Below are positions 59,501-64,000 of a stretch of 64,000 bases of DNA, one piece after another. The DNA is from Gracilariopsis chorda (taxonomy: Eukaryota; Rhodophyta; Florideophyceae; Gracilariales; Gracilariaceae): NCBI GenBank assembly GCA_003194525.1, contig NBIV01000050.1:1-64000 (forward strand), in the 5' to 3' direction. The notes below the pieces were generated by a model. It saw only the letters and a list, made by a program, of their open reading frames with translations. It made no database searches and was not told the origin of the DNA. The translations under genes were made by a program, and so were the position numbers. The number at the start of each line of letters is the position of its first letter. Position 1 is the first letter of the stretch.

Positions 59501-62208
59501 CCTGCATTTATGTGGTACACTCGTTGTTGAGTGGTATATTTGATTCGAAAGACACGGGTAACGTCTCTTTCTTTCTAGATGATATTTATGACATTGTGTC
59601 TGGTTTGCTAATCGAGGAATTGAAAAATGGAATCAACGAGGAAAGAAGGGATTATGAAGACCCCAACTCCTCAACATCGCGTCTTCGGCAGGCATCTCTA
59701 CGAGCGGCGAAGGCCAGTGGCTGTGCAGAAATCATCGCAACACATTTGTCTTTCAAGGAGCATGCTGAACGGTTTTGTCTGCCCTTTTTGGAAATACAAG
59801 CTGGTGCTTCTTCTTCGAAGTTGCTGAACAGAATGCAAGATTTCTGGCGCCACGTTGTTCAGGGATTCTCAAAGAATAAAACCATGAACGTGCAAGACTC
59901 GTTCATTCTATGTTACAAGATAATCAGTCGGAGAACATTGCTTGAAAACAGCCATGGCGAAGTAATGGACAATGAAGATGGAGCAGAGATTTCAGAAAGA
60001 GGAAGGCCTTCGACAAGTGATAACTATCGGATGTCAAAGGTTGGACTACAAATCTTGCAGTCCATTCTCACGAAGAATTGGCCACTGATAAGCGGCACAT
60101 CGGATGAATCTCGACGCCTACAAGCTATGTGCGAACCATTCTGCGAGATATTAGTTAGTGCACTGAAGCATGGCCGAGATGATCTGACGATTATGGTTTT
60201 CCGAGTGTCGCAAAGGCTTCTTAAGTTGCCTCTTATTGGTAGACCAGAGATGGGAAGTCGGTTGTCTGAAACCATTGTCGATGTGTTATCTCATGGATCA
60301 AACGCAATAAGCAGCACTGGGGCACCTGACACGGAAGATAGCTTGTTTATAACATGTTTGCGAGCTGCTGCAGTTTTGCTCAGTGAGCTCGGCACGCAAA
60401 GTTTCAAGGTGGTACCCAGAGATCGGGTCGAAGCACTCATTTCTGTTAGCGTCGAATGTATCGACTCAGGAGGGCCGGAGGTCAGAATGGCCGCTCTCTC
60501 AGTCCTTCGGTCTTTGGTACTTGGGGAGGTGATCATACCGGCATTGTACGACGCAATGACCAAAGTGAACCATATGGCCATCCACTGCCAGTCTCGGCAA
60601 CTTAGAAATGCCTGCACCGCTCTATCCGTTACATTTCTGGTTTCGTTCCCACTGGGATCAAAAAGAGTCAGACAGCAGCTTGAGTTTTTTGTTAGAAACT
60701 TGAGTTACAAGCTTCCGGAGGGAAGGCTTGGAGCATTGAACGCAATTAATATGGTGGTGAATAAGTTTCCTGTGCCTGTTCTGGAGAAGGAGTGTGAGTA
60801 CTTATTTGTAGCTTTAGCTTCCATGGTTTCCCGTGATGCGGACTCTCAGTGTCGCTCTGAAGCTAGTCAATGTCTTCGGCTTCTTTTTGAGAAATTGCCG
60901 GCTGGTCGAAAAGTAGCGGATCTTCTGAGAATGGCGGTTGCGCTTTCTGGTCTGAAGCTATCCGACGGACCAAGCCTCGAAGTCCATATCAAAGTTGAAG
61001 ATGTAGATCCAGTCATTCAAAGATCGGGAGCTTCAAGCATGACCGCTGCATGTATGAGTGGAAATCTTAGCGATGAGCAGATAACTATCGTCGTGCGAGC
61101 TGCCGCAACTCTGCTTCCGGGTCTTTCGAACGTTCCGGGCTGGGAAACAGCACATGCATTTCTAGTTTGTGTGGAGGAAGCTTTCGAAAGAAGTGCGCTG
61201 ACAGCAAACAAGCAAATGGAGCTGCAGAAATTTGTATTGCCATTATGGAAATCTTTGCCGTCGTTCTTGTTATCCAAACACCAGTGGGTTCGCCTGTCAG
61301 CGGCTAGACTCCTCAGACGCCATTTATCGTCAGCAGGAGGCAGGCACGTTGACATCCAAGATCCTATGAGCCCCTATACGGTTTGGAGTTCAGATGATCT
61401 AGTGAGGGAAATTTTGCGGTCTTGCAGTTTGCAACTTGAAGCAAACATTCTCTCTCCAGAACTTGCGCGGCAGGTCCTGAACAATATTATGTGTATGGCA
61501 GACGTATTGAAGCGCAATCCACAGGTAGGAGACTTGAGAACTCGGGATGCAGAAAGTGAAACGTTGCAGACTCATGTAAGTCCTTGCGAAGAAGACAGTG
61601 ACCGGACAGAAGGCCGCGCGCTCACGTGGCTTATAGCACGGATGTCTGGCATAGCAATGAAAGGCAGGTTCGAGTCGAGTGATGTTCTTCGTCGTGGATG
61701 TGCTTTACGTTTTCTAATTGTCACATCGAAATGGTGGGACCCTCCCGTGATTAAAAGGCACGAAAGACAATACATCAATGCAGTGGTGAAAGTGTTGGAA
61801 TCGGGAGACATTCGAGCTGCATCAGGCGAGGTTGCTGACGTGAGCATCCCCTCCAGTAACCCAATAAAGAAGACAGATCCAGTCGAGAGCACCGCGGAGG
61901 AAAGTGGGCTAACCGGGCAAGGGTTGCAATTACTGGCACAAACATTGCAAGAGTCTTTAACAGAGGTCTTGGGAACGGCCGAATACTACAAAGTCTACAA
62001 TCAACTCCGAAGCAAACGAGAAGAAGTGAAACAAGAACGAAAAAGAAAGGCGGCATTATTCGCTGCAGTTGATCCAGAGCGTGCAGCCAAGAAACGTAGG
62101 AAGAAAGCAGATGCGAAGAAAAGAAAGAAGAAGAAGAGTGAAAGAACGATTCCGAATGCAGTAGATCCGGTGGCAAACCAGCGTGCACAGCTAACCGAGG
62201 GTCTTTAG
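53563..62208 (+). CDS. UTP20: UTP20-like U3 snoRNP / small-subunit processome HEAT-repeat protein
   Basis: 2881 residues in one exon from ATG at 53563 (MRGNTGTAPLKVLDEQ). The length fits UTP20 (human about 2785, yeast about 2493). The protein is built of helical HEAT-like repeats throughout. It carries a basic Ser-rich insert near residues 860-930 (LKRSTAGSSFETSGKRRRTS). The C-terminus is a Lys/Arg-rich helix (EEVKQERKRKAALFAA, then KKRRKKADAKKRKKKK), as in UTP20, likely nucleolar targeting and RNA contact. In yeast and humans the protein is needed for 18S rRNA maturation in the nucleolus. The call rests on length, repeat character and tail rather than a catalytic motif. An uninterrupted 8.6-kb frame underlines how intron-poor this genome is. 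Convergent with L2HGDH, stops 173 bp apart. Confidence 0.75.
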   Translation: MRGNTGTAPLKVLDEQALVEGRKRWRFATLKTRLQTTSARPAALPSLQSHSHVQQQTDKHDTTVSHFSAILATEADANITASFKQFYTLVHPLSLSLPLVFRNRKKLINICLTALQHATEHQAEATVSVARCLTAIFVDIGPNFVHPLFPRIIASFASVLNATTVAAFSSAPNNQQNKRSSTPSILWDPTTSLIPLFASLAEITRLAIHVLALHPQHTVNSLLPLLCHPHFRIREMTAESCLGYLIRKTRDEHRLKRLTECAALAAACSEIPSEQHHHAAHGLGVSLFEAVRAPSGRLHSRSSLVMTQVLDTLCLQCKPTENNHADIERYMMVVYTCCSNLSRYISNEKDANALSAVFVTCGESALSESNDVALTNVLYLLRKWIQYGGKKLSDLLGLPFLQRILNLLSKCVFERNGDPRICYESLCAMCSASRHASFSFSHKTCRHVISPALSKISESDAPEAMKAALCVVLDKYKDDWDFARLGALAKGVGSLCDKVASQTHREMPASEDFEHAKISKPALFAALRFLELRNLSRNWQQVIASGLQCVELNSQINSVLQWYAEKDDVLTDRTSDSDGNNLLRYVLQYLSSVHVPASVELLGTIAAKDGLSLRWKADTLRAMTYQLFQSGAGISGKDHAIFDLVKDILSEGKDKMLPPSALQALDFFFRSSDVGARSSEIIRDCVSEELETKLMEGLSSSDSAVRIASASNLANIAMVQRWQAEEQGVEPDDNSEEEHHAHELLQLQRAFDGNDTFAKGLFELMRNIFETTQSMEKISAKKRHVQEILRLVQNSRSVSTHLLKSIVHFSIGILRTPLRLIWKDARYLLANAVDRDDKLAMNIVVRKLGACSDVVLSYAQRQTSEEDEVEDINDASNLDERPNHGNEQPENKGQSTSEERDQNKGSPGSVGLKRSTAGSSFETSGKRRRTSSRAALDTVWHWSAPESCDLKKVVEESHLFTPCCFSDNGSLGENSTTDAPTVLIELARSLCDVPKHTTKYRTDIISIYLQLDRHLFSQRLGGSISHVFTNLLEKMGGLKCCESNKSLEDQMRERLLSDLTAPNSELQGSVLRCLCASRSPWIKPHRDSLIRLTQSASFREELALITERLFSGPQELALSFDQKEAMVDVLTRICFSKMQGKMNKKDSHRSAALSFLASKLPGDIAFPKLTSLILRPLGHVISALEGDLSSKISHLEMPNSNVQKAILSSIEAVVKNCRMSLQPASWRKLGIGALVILRNAGKGSQGQSIRSRSLKLCSAMHLSRPAETSILTRGVMEALQKAGFSTEVEKKTTRGTPALMRYIGAVMEANGDDAKEEVVNRHSWAIEYCFAIMKGSDVGVEPLEASLKVANGFLHFCSECALTHSTPSSLSSPATTLLKLLGSSLRSLVSLLLSKAEQGRKAQKHWSKTYATSLSALEKLSSISVVDVTVMVPVAEALSVSLISGDAFPISTSIPLKALSGIIGRAHKNPGTAQGAILNSILRLIPIAAEPRITNDSTAYAALCDLLSALGLPDIEAASQLLKQMHAMQSSKLDAPDLDKRIQALNELIRVTKRGLVNRKACIRLVQNLTQQPKDASDGDAQSQEVACSSNALIALFCGACAAVRSEDTAVRGNGGYAIMLMAQWAGSSEHGSALALRTHIFKYLLQATIASRDQTYRREYCRALGEFVRKTERLENSDDWDGYTSFPILKSLASSEDVNADFFENLVHLQAHRRGRALRDLEKSLQTPKAEDPEDADTNVAYQVFATTFCLPLGMNLAMESMRNPDLLGHKRFGRGSQAKEDAKRDVAVWAVSLVRESAKYLSWEEYKKCLSTVLRRLNVESSEQVYGVLYKLLVKISEAYPRHEEGSADYDRVSNYLVEFVLPRMLKHVTSGAVEGNILQVSDSQNLMKNRPAANAFQAPVATAIAQLMTRLPNGMLDTTIPLLITPMTNALRSRMTGIRDSAKKTLTSVVLILGPKYLGYILKQVLSGLSEGFRRDTCIYVVHSLLSGIFDSKDTGNVSFFLDDIYDIVSGLLIEELKNGINEERRDYEDPNSSTSRLRQASLRAAKASGCAEIIATHLSFKEHAERFCLPFLEIQAGASSSKLLNRMQDFWRHVVQGFSKNKTMNVQDSFILCYKIISRRTLLENSHGEVMDNEDGAEISERGRPSTSDNYRMSKVGLQILQSILTKNWPLISGTSDESRRLQAMCEPFCEILVSALKHGRDDLTIMVFRVSQRLLKLPLIGRPEMGSRLSETIVDVLSHGSNAISSTGAPDTEDSLFITCLRAAAVLLSELGTQSFKVVPRDRVEALISVSVECIDSGGPEVRMAALSVLRSLVLGEVIIPALYDAMTKVNHMAIHCQSRQLRNACTALSVTFLVSFPLGSKRVRQQLEFFVRNLSYKLPEGRLGALNAINMVVNKFPVPVLEKECEYLFVALASMVSRDADSQCRSEASQCLRLLFEKLPAGRKVADLLRMAVALSGLKLSDGPSLEVHIKVEDVDPVIQRSGASSMTAACMSGNLSDEQITIVVRAAATLLPGLSNVPGWETAHAFLVCVEEAFERSALTANKQMELQKFVLPLWKSLPSFLLSKHQWVRLSAARLLRRHLSSAGGRHVDIQDPMSPYTVWSSDDLVREILRSCSLQLEANILSPELARQVLNNIMCMADVLKRNPQVGDLRTRDAESETLQTHVSPCEEDSDRTEGRALTWLIARMSGIAMKGRFESSDVLRRGCALRFLIVTSKWWDPPVIKRHERQYINAVVKVLESGDIRAASGEVADVSIPSSNPIKKTDPVESTAEESGLTGQGLQLLAQTLQESLTEVLGTAEYYKVYNQLRSKREEVKQERKRKAALFAAVDPERAAKKRRKKADAKKRKKKKSERTIPNAVDPVANQRAQLTEGL

Positions 62209-62381
62209 GGAAGCGGGCGTTTAACAACAATGTATATATAATATAATTAAGCTAACTTTTTGCTACAAGGAGCATTAGGGAACATCACATTTGAAGCGAG
62301 TCATGTAGTTGTTGCTTGAAATTGAGAGCGAACCCAGCATTTGCCTGGTTGATTGCTCTTCTCACTAAACGTGAGAGGTCG

Positions 62382-63888
62382 TTAACTTGATAAGCTTTTG
62401 TCTACAATCATTCTGGCTATCGAAAGCGAGGATGTAGCTGCTGGGCTTGGCGCATTTCTTGTATGTAACACACGTCCATCAGCAGCTGTTTCAAACACGA
62501 AGTCATCAACAAGCTCACCCTTTAATCCAAGTGCTTGCGCGCGGATACCACTGAATTGAGCCCCTCGTCTCTCAAAGTCCGACGACTTCAGTACTGGAAC
62601 ATATCGTTGCGCAGCTGTAGTCGCAGCAGAAAGGAATATGCTACGATAAAACTCAGCAGCTCCATATCGCCAGAACCTTCGTGCCAGATGCCAGAAACCA
62701 GGATACGATAACATATCCTTCATGTCGCGCAGTGAGAAGTCCAGGGGGCGATATCCTGCTCGAGAGAATGCTAGAACAGCATTCGGCCCTACGATTAACT
62801 CTCCAGACATTGTAGGGGTGAAGTGGACGCCGAGAAACGGCGTACCGGTACCGGAATCTGGTACGGGATATATGTTTCCTCTTATCCTTTTCACGATGTG
62901 TGGATTTGTGACTCGCAAGTACTCACCTCGGACAGGTAGAATCTGTGGAGCCCTCAGCCCATCGAGAAGCTGGGCTACACGATCTGACTGCAGTCCGGCA
63001 CAAGATATGACTCGCTCTGTGCTGAGAGTGCTCACTTTGTCACCAGTTTTGTAGTTTAGTGTTATTGTATCGTTACAATTCACACCAATGACGCGAGCGC
63101 TTGTAAGGATTTCGCCACCTAGATTTCGAATGTCTTGAGCGTAATGATCTGCTACCAATCCCCAGTCAACTACACCAGTGAGGGGAGAATGTATAGCTGC
63201 AATACCAGAACATTCAGGTTCTATGTCGCGAATGCCCCCAGCATCCACAAGTCGGATTTCAGGAACAGCGTTCTCCTGAGCATTGACAAAAATGCGATGC
63301 AACTCCGGCAGTTCTGAGTCATCTAGGGCTACAATAAGTTTTCCAACTCTTTTGTGAGGGATGTTGTTTTTCTCTAGATACTGGTACGTCTTGTGAAGTC
63401 CTTCTAAGCAGAGCTTTGCCTTAAGCGAATGCGGCGCATAGTAAATACCAGCGTGTATGACGCCGGAGTTGCGACCTGTTTGGTGAGATCCCAGTTTGCT
63501 CTCTGCCTCAAGAACTGTAACACCTTTGACATTACGCAAGAGAAGTTCTCGAGCCGTCGCGAGACCTAGAATTCCACCTCCAATCACAGCTACATTGGTT
63601 GCGGGCGGCATAATCGGGTGGATATTGACGGGCACCCTTGGAAGCGAAAGGGCGTCGATCACATTTCCAGCATCATGCGATGATACTCTGTATGTTGCTG
63701 CGGTTCTGTCTGTCCACTCGCCTGGGCCGATGTCGCCCTGTCCTTAAAAAAGGTTACGAGATATGGTTTGGCGCAGTAGACTACGGAGCGCTGTCGTACT
63801 GTGTACCAACGGTACCTAGTAGGTACACAGTACGACAGCGCTCCGTAGTCTACTACCTACCTGTACGAGCGGACGGCACAGAAGCCAT
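62382..63888 (-). CDS. L2HGDH: L-2-hydroxyglutarate dehydrogenase, FAD-dependent (two-exon model)
   Basis: Oxidises L-2-hydroxyglutarate to 2-oxoglutarate, a metabolite-repair step usually in mitochondria. The FAD fold shows VAVIGGGILGLATA, then HQTGRNSGVIHAGIYY, and later GVVDWGLVADHYAQ; these are hallmarks of the family. The main exon alone could start at ATG 63611, but then the protein begins only nine residues before the glycine motif. The frame stays open upstream without ATG. A short exon at 63861-63888 (MASVPSART) ends in a GTAGGT donor, and joining it to the acceptor before 63742 (CCTTTTTTAAG) restores the frame exactly. The result is 462 residues, close to human L2HGDH (463), with an N-terminal extension that could be a presequence. 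The enzyme call is firm; the first exon is inferred. Confidence 0.8.
63743..63860 (-). other. Candidate 118-nt intron of L2HGDH containing a long hairpin
   Basis: Minus strand: donor GTAGGT, then a perfect 33-bp inverted repeat with 14-nt loop, then 32 nt ending in a CGTAAC-like branch site and CCTTTTTTAAG. The splice joins phase 1 to phase 1 and keeps the reading frame. Confidence 0.55.
63775..63854. repeat. Perfect 33-bp inverted repeat (long hairpin)
   Basis: Left arm 63775-63807 and right arm 63822-63854 are exact reverse complements. The 14-nt loop contains the palindrome GGTACC. Probably intronic to L2HGDH. Resembles a tiny palindromic transposon or introner-like insertion. Confidence 0.9.
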
Positions 63889-64000
63889 GGGAAACGGCGA
63901 AAACGCGCGAAAAATCGTTCTCGCACAAAGAGTATTGTTCACCCCCAGGCGCAGATTCGTTTGCATCACTGCTACAACGCTAATTACCACCTCTTCCCGG

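Noticed and set aside
1-64000. CRISPR array or bacterial-type operons
   Set aside because: No regular spaced repeats; gene types, gene order and retroelements are eukaryotic.

Overview
This window looks like nuclear DNA of a compact, intron-poor eukaryote, most likely a red alga; a florideophyte such as Chondrus is my best guess. The grounds are single-exon genes of up to 8.6 kb, an SPX-SLC13 phosphate transporter, a GIGYF-like protein, a UTP20 homologue, short candidate introns of 60-118 nt, and blocks of Ty3/Gypsy and Copia elements between gene islands. The species is inferred, not proven.

Layout. 1-13644 is a retroelement graveyard. Ty3/Gypsy element A (1-4812, running off the left edge) has landed inside the pol region of a related Gypsy element B (4813-10623). 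B in turn sits in the tail of a broken Myb/SANT-like gene. Next come a decayed Tc1/mariner transposase and two more LTR copies of the same family. 13645-41053 is a gene island: a PH-AGC kinase, an SPX-SLC13 transporter, a LINE remnant, a GYF-domain protein, a hemerythrin-like protein convergent with a METTL25-like methyltransferase, a PPPDE-PUL protein, a small candidate spliced gene, and a tandem pair of paralogous secretory-pathway coiled-coil membrane proteins. 41054-49474 is gene-poor. It holds a small Copia element with a perfect 5-bp target duplication and gag inverted relative to pol, plus a run of 21 G. 49475-64000 is a second gene island: a second PH-AGC kinase (minus), UTP20 (plus) and L-2-hydroxyglutarate dehydrogenase (minus).

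How the genes relate. Most are housekeeping or signalling genes without operon logic. UTP20 (small-subunit processome), GIGYF-like (mRNA repression), SPX-SLC13 (phosphate), L2HGDH (metabolite repair) and PPPDE-PUL (ubiquitin/SUMO) are unrelated neighbours. Two paralogous pairs stand out: the two PH-AGC kinases on opposite strands about 31 kb apart, and the tandem membrane proteins at 37039-41053.

The most interesting points are: (i) a likely 118-nt intron in L2HGDH, most of which is a perfect 33-bp hairpin starting six nucleotides after the 5' splice site; with this intron the protein becomes 462 residues; (ii) the undescribed tandem membrane-protein family; (iii) the Copia element with an internal inversion but intact target duplication; (iv) the nested Gypsy elements, whose LTRs have imperfect inverted ends and a conserved internal hairpin. 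All calls come from reading the sequence; no database search was run.
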